Assembly: GCA_963777435.1 (NCBI GenBank)
Contig: CAVZQT010000007.1
Location: 62,001 to 126,000 of the forward strand
DNA length: 64,000 nucleotides
DNA from: AP-15 sp963777435
GTDB lineage: Bacteria; Pseudomonadota; Alphaproteobacteria; ATCC43930; CGMCC-115725
Direction of reading: 5' to 3'
A model generated the notes under the pieces. That model did not search any database and was not told where the DNA came from. It worked only from the letters and a program-made list of their open reading frames with translations. The position numbers and the translations under genes are program-made. This document shows positions 18,109-25,640 of the stretch, one piece after another. Position 1 is the first letter of the stretch; every line of letters starts with the position of its first letter.

Positions 18109-19641
18109 CTAGTCGCCGATTGTTGCGGTTTTCTGCCCAACGGTTGTGTCCCGTTGTCCTGTTCTCACCTTATCGGCGGAATTACCCCCTGATCTTTGGG
18201 CAATGGATTGCTCTCGCGCACGGCTCAGATAGGCCCAGATCGCCGCGTCGCGCTCATAGGGATCACCACGGAAGGCAATCGAGCCATCCGATTCGGGGAC
18301 AGCGGTGCGGTAGACGATGAAAACTGGGATCGCTTTGGGCAATGCTCGGCGATGGGTCCGATCGACGTTGATTGCCTGATCGATTTGCTCTGGCGTGATG
18401 CCGAGCAGTAGCGAGGCCAGCGCCCGCGGATTTTCTACCCGCACGCAGCCATGGCTCATCATCCGATCGGCGGATTGGAAACGCCATCGTTCCGGCGTGT
18501 CGTGGAGGTAGACGTCGAAGCGGTCTTCCATCTCGAATTTGAGCCGCCCCAATGCGCTATGAGGGCCCGCCTCCTGCTGGATCGACATCGGGCCGCGCCA
18601 CCGCATGTGGTGTTCGGCGAGATAACCCCGGTTTCCCGCCAGTTTCGGCATGATTTCTTTTCTGACGATCGAGGGCGGAATATTCCAAGGCGGGTTGAAC
18701 AGGATGGTCTTGACGGTAGACTCAAGCTCCGGGGTCTGCTTGTCGAACTCGCCGACGACGACCCGGGTCGTAAACACCGGGCGATCGTCGCGGAACAACT
18801 GGAGTTGCGACACCGTCGCGTCGACAACGAGCCGATCGGGCGGGACATCGCGCGGCAGCCAGCGCAGCCGCTCAAGGTTGATTGCGATCTGCCGCGCTCG
18901 GCGCAGCGCGTCGGCCGTGCCGACTCGCGGCATTGGGCCAAGTGCTGCGACGCTCCACGGCCGGCCTGCCGATGCGGCAAGCGCCAGATATTCGGCATAG
19001 GCGCGGCGCATCGCGAGGTATTCGGGTGATGTCGGAGCGAGCGCTTCGATCGTTTGCGCCGGATCGGGCTCTGACATTGCACGATCCACTGTCGCCACGA
19101 CATCGACCGGCTTTGGGTGCAAATCCTCTTCCTCTGGGCGTTCCCCGGTCGGCATTGCGCCACGCGCCAGCGCGTCGGCATAGGAGAGGATTGCATCGGA
19201 CAGCAACAGGTCATGTTCGACCGGTGATAATGCGCGGACGCCGTCGCCGAGTGCGATGCTGTGGAATGAGGCTGGATCGAGACCGTGGCGGTCGGCGCGC
19301 AATACCTGGGCCCACAGCGCTGCCGCTGGGTCCGGGTGATCGTTCCAGACGATGTGCCACTGGTGCGCCGCATAAAACCTGCGGACCAAATGCTCGTGCA
19401 GCCGCTCGCCCCGGATCAGGACGTGCCCGGCAGTGGCGAGCCGATCCTCGATGGCGGTGTCGCCGGTGAACGGCATCAGGGTCGCCGGGCCGGGATTGAC
19501 GGGGGCGGTGGGCGTTGGCGGCGGGGCCGGCGGATCGGCGGTCGCGGGCAATGCTGCGAGCACGATCAAAGCACACGCCATCACGACGGCGCCGGCCACC
19601 CGCTTGCGGGCGCCGTGCCGAACTTGGAATCGATGTCGCAC
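18109..19641 (-). CDS. L,D-transpeptidase, YcbB/LdtD-like
   Basis: This is a periplasmic enzyme that makes 3-3 cross-links in peptidoglycan. The frame is open to 20304, but the upstream part overlaps recQ in antisense. The GTG at 19641 fits best: it is preceded by GCGAGG and followed by a basic start and a hydrophobic signal (VAGAVVMACALIVLAAL). Residues of about 80-200 form the scaffold domain, LERLRWLPRD marks the family, and the YkuD catalytic domain ends with MMSHGCVRVENP, holding the nucleophilic cysteine. The protein is about 510 residues, normal for the group. It is divergent from recQ. Confidence 0.88.
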   Translation of the reverse strand: MRHRFQVRHGARKRVAGAVVMACALIVLAALPATADPPAPPPTPTAPVNPGPATLMPFTGDTAIEDRLATAGHVLIRGERLHEHLVRRFYAAHQWHIVWNDHPDPAAALWAQVLRADRHGLDPASFHSIALGDGVRALSPVEHDLLLSDAILSYADALARGAMPTGERPEEEDLHPKPVDVVATVDRAMSEPDPAQTIEALAPTSPEYLAMRRAYAEYLALAASAGRPWSVAALGPMPRVGTADALRRARQIAINLERLRWLPRDVPPDRLVVDATVSQLQLFRDDRPVFTTRVVVGEFDKQTPELESTVKTILFNPPWNIPPSIVRKEIMPKLAGNRGYLAEHHMRWRGPMSIQQEAGPHSALGRLKFEMEDRFDVYLHDTPERWRFQSADRMMSHGCVRVENPRALASLLLGITPEQIDQAINVDRTHRRALPKAIPVFIVYRTAVPESDGSIAFRGDPYERDAAIWAYLSRAREQSIAQRSGGNSADKVRTGQRDTTVGQKTATIGD

Positions 19642-19773
19642 GGTACCTCGCTCGCCGCGGCTTCGGTGAGTCGGGCGCGGGTTTACGCCACAACGGGTCA
19701 GCCGAATTCGCGTTTTCTGATATAAGGTTGTTGCGGCCCTCATCAACGAAACAGTAACACGCGCAAGCCCTTT

Positions 19774-21693
19774 ATGCATGTGACGCGTGAGGAGAACGGC
19801 GTATTGCGGCAGAATGGTCCCGACCCGCAGAGCGAAAAATCTCGGGAGGGGCGAACTCCAGCGGGCTCCTCGCCCGAACGGCTGCTGCGCGACGTGTTCG
19901 GCTTTGAGCAATTTCGCGGCTCGCAGCGTGCGGTGATTGACCAGGTCGCGAGCGGCGGCGATGCCGTCGTGCTGATGCCGACCGGCGGCGGCAAATCGCT
20001 GTGTTATCAGCTCCCCGCGCTGTTGCGACCCGGTCTTGGCGTTGTTGTTTCGCCGCTGATCGCGCTGATGAAGGACCAGGTCGACGCCCTGCGCCAAGCA
20101 GGCGTTCGCGCCGCTGCCTTGAATTCGCGGCTGTCGCCGGCCGAAGCCGTAGCAGTCGAGCGGGCAGTTGGCGACGGTCGCATGGATCTCCTCTACGTCG
20201 CGCCGGAACGACTGATGACGCCGCGCTGTCTCGGGTTGCTCGAACGCACGCCGCTGGCCCTGTTTGCGATTGACGAGGCGCACTGCATTTCGCAATGGGG
20301 TCACGATTTTCGACCCGAATACCAGCAGCTCTCGCTCCTCAGGGAACGCTTCCCCGGTGTGCCGCTAATCGCCCTGACAGCAACCGCCGATGAGCCGACC
20401 CGGCGCGACATTATCGCGCAACTGGGCCTCGGCTCGGCGCCCGTATTCGCAGCCGGTTATGACCGCCCGAACCTGTTCTACCAGATCGTTCCAAAGCGCA
20501 AACCGCTCGAACAGTTAGGCCGGTTTCTGTCCGCTCGGCATCCCAATGATGCCGGGATCGTCTATTGTTCGACCCGCAAGGCCACCGAGGAAACTGCCGC
20601 GTGGCTGTCGGCGCGCGGCCGCATCACTCTGCCCTATCATGCCGGGCTGGAGGCGGCGGTCCGCGAGGCGAACCAGGAACGGTTCTTGCGCGACGACGGC
20701 GTGATCGTCGCCGCGACGATCGCTTTCGGGATGGGGATCGACAAGCCGGATGTGCGCTTTGTCGCTCATCTGGATGCGCCGAAGAACCTCGAGGCTTATT
20801 ACCAGGAGACCGGACGCGCCGGCCGCGACGGCTCACCCGCCGACGCTTGGATGACCTATGGCATCGCCGACGTGATGAACCTGTTGCGGCTGACCGGTAC
20901 CGGCGAGTTGGGCAGGGAGCGGGCCCGGATCGAGCGGCAGAAGATCGAGGCGCTGATCGGCTATTGCGAGACAGTGTCATGCCGGCGCCAAGTATTGCTT
21001 GGCTATTTCGGCGAGCGCGAGCACCAGCCCTGCGGTAATTGCGACAATTGCCGCGAACCGCCGATGACCTGGGACGGCACGGTTGCGGCGCAAAAGGCGC
21101 TTTCCGCGGTCTATCGTACCGGCCAACATTTTGGCACGCATTATCTTGTCGATGTGTTGCTGGGGATCGCAAACGATCGCCTTCAGCGCCTGGGACACGA
21201 TCAGTTGAAGACCTTTGGCATCGGCAAGGAGTTGGATCGCCGCGGTTGGCTGACAGTTTTTCGCCAATTGGCGGCGCAGGGACTGGTGGTGTCCGATGTC
21301 GCGGGTCACGGCGGGTTGTCATTGGGAGAGGGTGCGGCGGAGATCCTGCGGGGCGTTAAGACGGTAAATTTGCGCCGAGATTCAGAACCGGCCAAGACGG
21401 ACCGCCAGCGGCGACCGGCTGAAAGCCCGGCCTCGTCCGAGATCGACCCGGTGTCTAAAGAATTATGGAAAGCCTTGCGTGCTTGGCGGCTCGCCGAGGC
21501 GCGCCAGCAAAAACTCCCGCCTTATGTCATTTTCCATGATAAGACGCTGACGGAAATCGCCCGCCGCCGACCAACTACTCTAGCAAGCCTTGCCCAGATA
21601 CCCGGCATTGGCCGCAATAAAGTCGAGCGGTATGGCCCAGCGGTGATTGCAATTATCGCCGACGCCTCAACCACTGAACTCCGATCTCGTTAG
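19774..21693 (+). CDS. recQ: ATP-dependent DNA helicase RecQ
   Basis: This 3'-5' DNA helicase acts in recombination and fork repair. The 639 residues hold the superfamily 2 motifs in order: MPTGGGKSLCYQLPAL (Walker A), SPLIALMKDQ, IDEAHCISQWGHDFRP (DEAH), LTATAD, ATIAFGMGIDKPDVR and QETGRAGRDG. The RQC zinc site (CRRQ, then CGNCDNC) follows, and an HRDC domain at the C-terminus (PPYVIFHDKTL, IPGIGRNKVERYG). The ATG at 19774 gives about 30 extra residues before the usual start. The gene is intact. Confidence 0.95.
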   Translation: MHVTREENGVLRQNGPDPQSEKSREGRTPAGSSPERLLRDVFGFEQFRGSQRAVIDQVASGGDAVVLMPTGGGKSLCYQLPALLRPGLGVVVSPLIALMKDQVDALRQAGVRAAALNSRLSPAEAVAVERAVGDGRMDLLYVAPERLMTPRCLGLLERTPLALFAIDEAHCISQWGHDFRPEYQQLSLLRERFPGVPLIALTATADEPTRRDIIAQLGLGSAPVFAAGYDRPNLFYQIVPKRKPLEQLGRFLSARHPNDAGIVYCSTRKATEETAAWLSARGRITLPYHAGLEAAVREANQERFLRDDGVIVAATIAFGMGIDKPDVRFVAHLDAPKNLEAYYQETGRAGRDGSPADAWMTYGIADVMNLLRLTGTGELGRERARIERQKIEALIGYCETVSCRRQVLLGYFGEREHQPCGNCDNCREPPMTWDGTVAAQKALSAVYRTGQHFGTHYLVDVLLGIANDRLQRLGHDQLKTFGIGKELDRRGWLTVFRQLAAQGLVVSDVAGHGGLSLGEGAAEILRGVKTVNLRRDSEPAKTDRQRRPAESPASSEIDPVSKELWKALRAWRLAEARQQKLPPYVIFHDKTLTEIARRRPTTLASLAQIPGIGRNKVERYGPAVIAIIADASTTELRSR

Positions 21694-21757
21694 CACTTTA
21701 TAAAGCTATTGGGTGGCATGTTCGGAGGGGGACGTTAGTGGCCTATGGGAGAATAGG

Positions 21758-21919
21758 ATGCACGCACTCTATACCAACCTCGTCAAAGACAATGCCGGCG
21801 TCACAGCAATCGAATATGGGCTGATTGCGGCACTTATTGCGGTCGTTTGCATCGGCCTCTGGACGACAATCGGCACGAACCTCAGTACGGCGTTCAACAC
21901 TATCGCTACCAGCATCTAA
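21758..21919 (+). CDS. Flp/Fap-type pilin
   Basis: This 53-residue protein is a Flp-type IVb pilin subunit. It has a short N-terminal leader ending before the conserved AGVTAIEYGLIAALIAV segment, where the glutamate at +5 and the following tyrosine mark Flp pilins. ATG 21758 (MHALYTNLVKDN) fits the usual start better than the upstream start at 21713. A second pilin gene follows 54 bases later. The tad/cpa assembly genes are not in the window. Confidence 0.9.
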   Translation: MHALYTNLVKDNAGVTAIEYGLIAALIAVVCIGLWTTIGTNLSTAFNTIATSI

Positions 21920-21973
21920 CAAAATTGCGCGGGCAAGACTTTTGCCATACGCCCAGCCGTATTCCTAATAAAA

Positions 21974-22210
21974 ATGCGGCGTGGCATGACTGCCGAACCA
22001 ACGCGCCGTGGCCCGCCAAAGCGACTGCGACATCGCTTCGAGCAAATGCTGCTCGCACAGTTGCGACGGCTACCAAACGACGAAGCCGGCGTAACGGCGA
22101 TCGAATACGCCCTTATCGCCGGGCTGATAGCGATTGCGATTGTCGCAGCCGCATCCTCCTTGGGGAGCGGGGTAAGCGGCCTGTTTAGTTCGGTCCTGAC
22201 CGGCTTCTGA
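21974..22210 (+). CDS. Second Flp/Fap-type pilin
   Basis: This 78-residue protein has the same NDEAGVTAIEYALIAGLIAIAIV core as the first pilin but a longer, arginine-rich N-terminus (MRRGMTAEPTRRGPPKRLRHRFEQ). The real start may be an internal one, since Flp leaders are usually 10-20 residues. The C-terminal LGSGVSGLFSSVLTGF is also typical. The two pilins are tandem duplicates that have diverged. Confidence 0.85.
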   Translation: MRRGMTAEPTRRGPPKRLRHRFEQMLLAQLRRLPNDEAGVTAIEYALIAGLIAIAIVAAASSLGSGVSGLFSSVLTGF

Positions 22211-22445
22211 CTTGGACACGGCACCGCCTCAGAGGATTGCCGCCCCACGAAATGAGTCTCAGCAGCATCTTTTAATATCATGTCCGCTTAATAGTATGTC
22301 CGCGACGCGAGCTTAGGAGAGCATTCCCATTGTCAGGCAGCATGTTTCGATAAATCTCGGCAAATGTGAAGCCGGACAGGGGCCGCTTTTCTCCCGAAAT
22401 CGTGTCTTTGTTCTGGGCTGGATCGCACTGGCGATCGAAATCATA

Positions 22446-23762
22446 TTGTTCGCCTTTTTCGCGGCGGGGACCTATGGGCTGATCGTTCCGTTGCAGAAAC
22501 CGACGAGCACCGATTTTGTCAGCTTTTATGCAGCGGGCAGCTTGGCGGATGCGGGCACCCCCTTCCTCGCCTATGATCAGAGCGCGCATTACGCTGCTGA
22601 GGAGCGCGCCAGCCAACCGGGCATCACCTATAATTTTTTCTATTATCCGCCGACATTTCTACTGCTTTGTGCGGTATTGGCGCGACTTCCGTATCTTACA
22701 GCGTTTGTGGTATTCGAGGGCGTCACCCTCGGCTTCTACACGCTGATCCTTTGCCGCATCCTCGGCGCGCGCGGGTGGGATATCCTGGTTCCGATTTTGG
22801 CATTTCCGCCGGTTCTGTGGACGATCGGACTGGGTCAAAACGGGTTTTTGACCGCAGGCCTCTTTGGCGCCGCCACTCTGCTCATCGATCGCCGGCCATT
22901 CATTGCCGGCGCGTTGTTCGGAGGCCTCTGCTGTAAGCCGCATTTAGCACTCCTGGTGCCGGTGGTGCTCGTTGCCGGCGGCCACTGGCGAGCATTTGTC
23001 GGCGCATTTGTCTCGACACTGGGTCTGTGCGTGCTGTCGCTGGCGATGTTCGGCTGGCAGACATGGCACGATTTTATTATCGCGATCGCGGGATCGGGCC
23101 ATGTCTACGCCTCGGGCCGGATTGCCTTTGGCGGCTTCATTACCCCGTTCGGCGCAGCAATGTTGCTTGGCGCCAGCCGTGGTGTCGCAGCGCTTTTGCA
23201 GGTGCTTTGTAGCTTTGCAGCGGCCGTGTTTGTTGCTGTCGTTTGGTGGCGCAATTTGCCGCTCCCGATCCGTGCCGCGAGCCTGGTCTCGGCAACTTTG
23301 GTAGCCGTCCCGCTCGCTCTTTTTTATGACCTTGTGCTTGCTGGGGTGGCGGGTGCCTGGCTGCTGCGTGCAGATGGCGGCTTCAGATTGCACGAGTGGC
23401 AAAAATGGTTGATGGCGGGGCTTTTTGTCCTGTGCTTGAATCCACGCGGCATTGCAATGGGTTGGCACGTACCGGTCGGGCCATTTATTGCCCTGGCACT
23501 GGCCGTTCTTACCGCCTCGGTCGCGCTGCGGCGGCAAGCAACGCCGCCGAGGGAACTTGACCGGCAGATTACTGAAGCCGAACGGCTGCTGGTTCCCCGA
23601 GCAGTCACTCCGACGGTGGCCGGATGCGGTAATGTTGCAAACGGGTCGAGCGCAGACCCGGCAAACCGTGAGCCTCAAAGGCTCGTTGCCAACTCAGCAA
23701 CTCTTCCTCCGACAATTGGTAGCGATGGCATGCTTCCTCACGGCTCAACACCCCGTTGGTAA
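22446..23762 (+). CDS. GT87/DUF2029 family membrane glycosyltransferase
   Basis: This multi-pass membrane protein belongs to the DUF2029/GT87 group, polyprenyl-phosphate mannose-dependent or related sugar transferases. TDFVSFYAAGSLADAG near the start carries the conserved aspartate, then YYPPTFLLLCAVLARLPY, GLGQNGFLTAGLFGAA and GGLCCKPHLALLVP follow, all family landmarks. The TTG at 22446 lies inside the first membrane helix; the frame is open back to 22317, so the true start is probably upstream (an ATT at 22323 follows AGGAG) or an indel hides it. The last 50 residues are read in antisense to sciP and look non-native. Confidence 0.75.
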   Translation: MFAFFAAGTYGLIVPLQKPTSTDFVSFYAAGSLADAGTPFLAYDQSAHYAAEERASQPGITYNFFYYPPTFLLLCAVLARLPYLTAFVVFEGVTLGFYTLILCRILGARGWDILVPILAFPPVLWTIGLGQNGFLTAGLFGAATLLIDRRPFIAGALFGGLCCKPHLALLVPVVLVAGGHWRAFVGAFVSTLGLCVLSLAMFGWQTWHDFIIAIAGSGHVYASGRIAFGGFITPFGAAMLLGASRGVAALLQVLCSFAAAVFVAVVWWRNLPLPIRAASLVSATLVAVPLALFYDLVLAGVAGAWLLRADGGFRLHEWQKWLMAGLFVLCLNPRGIAMGWHVPVGPFIALALAVLTASVALRRQATPPRELDRQITEAERLLVPRAVTPTVAGCGNVANGSSADPANREPQRLVANSATLPPTIGSDGMLPHGSTPRW

Positions 23763-23853
23763 CGGCGACGACTACCGCCGCCTTGCGCCGGATCGTCCAG
23801 CGTTGGACGTTGGGCGGAGGCAATTCCGGTGTCGGGCGCGACGTTTCAGCCAT
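23605..23853 (-). CDS. sciP: SciP-like CtrA inhibitor (DUF1153)
   Basis: The product is a small helix-turn-helix regulator. The core RWTIRRKAAVVVAVTNGVLSREEACHRYQLSEEELLSWQRAFEAHGLPGLR is the DUF1153 signature (landmarks WTIRRKA, EEACHRY, SWQRA, HGLPGLR). In Caulobacter, SciP binds CtrA and limits cell-cycle transcription. ATG 23853 (MAETSRPTPELPPPNVQ) gives 82 residues, near the usual length; ATG 23934 would add 27. The 3' end overlaps the end of the convergent GT87 gene by 158 bases. Its presence supports an alphaproteobacterial host with a CtrA pathway. Confidence 0.85.
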   Translation of the reverse strand: MAETSRPTPELPPPNVQRWTIRRKAAVVVAVTNGVLSREEACHRYQLSEEELLSWQRAFEAHGLPGLRSTRLQHYRIRPPSE

Positions 23854-24063
23854 CGCCGGATAGCCCGCCAATCCCCCAATCGCCCCGACCGTGGCCCCGC
23901 CGTCCCGTTGATGAGGGGAAGTATCCGATTGCATCTTCGTCCTCGTCCATGTGCTGTACACTCTCGGCCCGAATACATCGAAACCCCGGACGAACCAGCC
24001 CTGCGGAGGGCGGTTTGCCAAACACCGCCAATCTTCAGCCGTTCTGATCACCGGGTGCGCCAA

Positions 24064-24639
24064 CGATCTGGCGCTATATACAGGACCGAAAATTGCACTT
24101 ATTGAGCGAATATTCCATAATATTGATCGTTAATTAGCCAAGATTTATAGTTAATTTGATCGAGTGCGGTTAGTGCTGACAGTCGGTAAGTACGTGAGTC
24201 GGTTAACCTTAGATCTTTTCTGACGACCTCCATAGCTACGCCAACGCGGTTAGCCCGACTAGCTTCTTAGGTTTTTGGATGAGTTCGGCGTAGTCCGCAT
24301 TGGCGGCCCGCCGAAACTGAGCGAACGAGCGGTCGCATGCCGAATCCAAATTTGACTACTGATGGCGGCCCGTGCTACTGCCGCGAACTTGCTTCCATGG
24401 GCGCAACAGGCCGTGCAGCGGCAAGTCATCTCGGGCAGTTGCTGAAGCTTAAGTGGATACCACCGCAGCCCTCTATAGCTGTCGGCAATCTGGCGGCTGG
24501 TGGAGCGAATTCCGGTCTACTCTGTCACCACACCAGTGTGTCTTCCGAGCGATCAAAGAGCAGCCGAACGCGGCCGATGACGCGGGATTGACGTTAACCA
24601 TGCGAGGGTCAGCGTTCGTCTGCGGCAGCGGGGCCGGGG
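24064..24639. other. AT-rich intergenic region upstream of sciP and radC
   Basis: No gene is supported here. The part at about 24100-24220 is markedly AT-rich for this genome, and includes two TTAA tetramers 17 bases apart near 24132 and 24153 and a GAGTC near 24193. It lies upstream of the leftward sciP gene and probably holds its promoter. The spacing does not match the CtrA box (TTAA-N7-TTAA), so I do not call a CtrA site. Confidence 0.35.
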
Positions 24640-25557
24640 ATGCCTGTTTCGATCGTCGAGCGGGACGGCCGCATCATCGTCAGCTCGCCCTATCATCCCA
24701 ACTTTCCGGCGAGAGCGCGCACACTCGGCGGTGATTGGGACGCGGCGCGCCGGGTGTGGATATTCGACGCCGGCGAACGCGATCGGGTGGCGTCGCTGTG
24801 TCGCGAGGTGTATGGCGGGAACGGGACCGAGACCTTGGAGACTCCCGCCGCCGGTCACAATAGGGCGGGCTTTGCCGAAGCGGCCGCTCTGCCGCACTAC
24901 TACGGTCACCGGCAGAGGCTGCGCGAGCGGATGATGGCGGCCGGGCCCGAGAGCCTCCCCGATTACGAACTCCTCGAAATCTTGCTGTTCGCCGCCTACC
25001 GCCGCGGCGACGTCAAGCCGCTCGCCAAGTCGCTGCTCGCCCAATTTGGCGGGTTTGGGGAAGTCATGAGCGCCGAGCCCGAGGCGCTGACCGCGGCCGG
25101 GCTTAACCTTCCCGGCATCACCGCGCTCAAATCGGTGCGCGAAGCGGCGCTACGTTTGATGCGCGTCGAATTACAGGATCGGCCGGTGCTGAATTCCTGG
25201 GACAAGTTGATCGATTACTGCGCCGCACATGTTGTGCACAACAAGATCGAGGAATTTCACATCCTGTTTCTCGACCGCAAGAATGTGCTGATCAAGCATG
25301 AGCGGCAGCAGCGCGGGACAGTCGACCACACACCGGTCTATCCGCGCGAGGTTGTCAAGCGGGCGCTCGAGCTCAACGCCTCGGCGTTGATCCTGGTGCA
25401 CAATCACCCCTCGGGCGACCCGACCCCATCAAAGGCCGATATCGCCGTGACCCAAGAAATAAAAAAGGCAGCGGCACCGCTTGGAGTGGTCCTCCACGAT
25501 CACGTGATCATTGGCCGCAACCGTCACGTCAGCCTGCGCGATCTGGGGTCGATCTAG
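24640..25557 (+). CDS. radC: RadC/JAB domain protein with extra N-terminal domain
   Basis: The C-terminal 215 residues are RadC. They have a helix-hairpin-helix-like part (LPDYELLEILLFAAYRRGDVKPLAK, GLNLPGITALKS) and a JAMM metal motif in LILVHNHPSGDPTPSKADIAVT. The usual RadC is about 220-230 residues; this one has about 80 more at the front. The extra part (RIIVSSPYHPNFPARARTLGGDWDAARRVWIF) has the look of the small HARP-like module that binds DNA in several plasmid- and phage-linked proteins. The start ATG 24640 is preceded by GGGG. RadC's cellular role is not settled. The gene is monocistronic and intact. Confidence 0.85.
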   Translation: MPVSIVERDGRIIVSSPYHPNFPARARTLGGDWDAARRVWIFDAGERDRVASLCREVYGGNGTETLETPAAGHNRAGFAEAAALPHYYGHRQRLRERMMAAGPESLPDYELLEILLFAAYRRGDVKPLAKSLLAQFGGFGEVMSAEPEALTAAGLNLPGITALKSVREAALRLMRVELQDRPVLNSWDKLIDYCAAHVVHNKIEEFHILFLDRKNVLIKHERQQRGTVDHTPVYPREVVKRALELNASALILVHNHPSGDPTPSKADIAVTQEIKKAAAPLGVVLHDHVIIGRNRHVSLRDLGSI

Positions 25558-25640
25558 GCGCAACAATGTTTGGGTACTGTGGCGCAAATATTCGAGGCGC
25601 TGATGTAGCGCCCGTTCGGCCATGCCTCCCGCGGAGGGAG

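Noticed and set aside
19641..20304. Extra 221 codons at the start of the L,D-transpeptidase frame
   Set aside because: They overlap the start of recQ in antisense, and a GTG with a ribosome binding site and signal peptide begins at 19641.
22944..23678. 244-codon minus-strand frame opposite the GT87 gene
   Set aside because: No recognisable motif and arginine/cysteine-rich; shadow of the membrane protein.
24100..24200. Possible CtrA binding box upstream of sciP
   Set aside because: Two TTAA tetramers are present but 17 bases apart, not the 7-base spacing of the known box.
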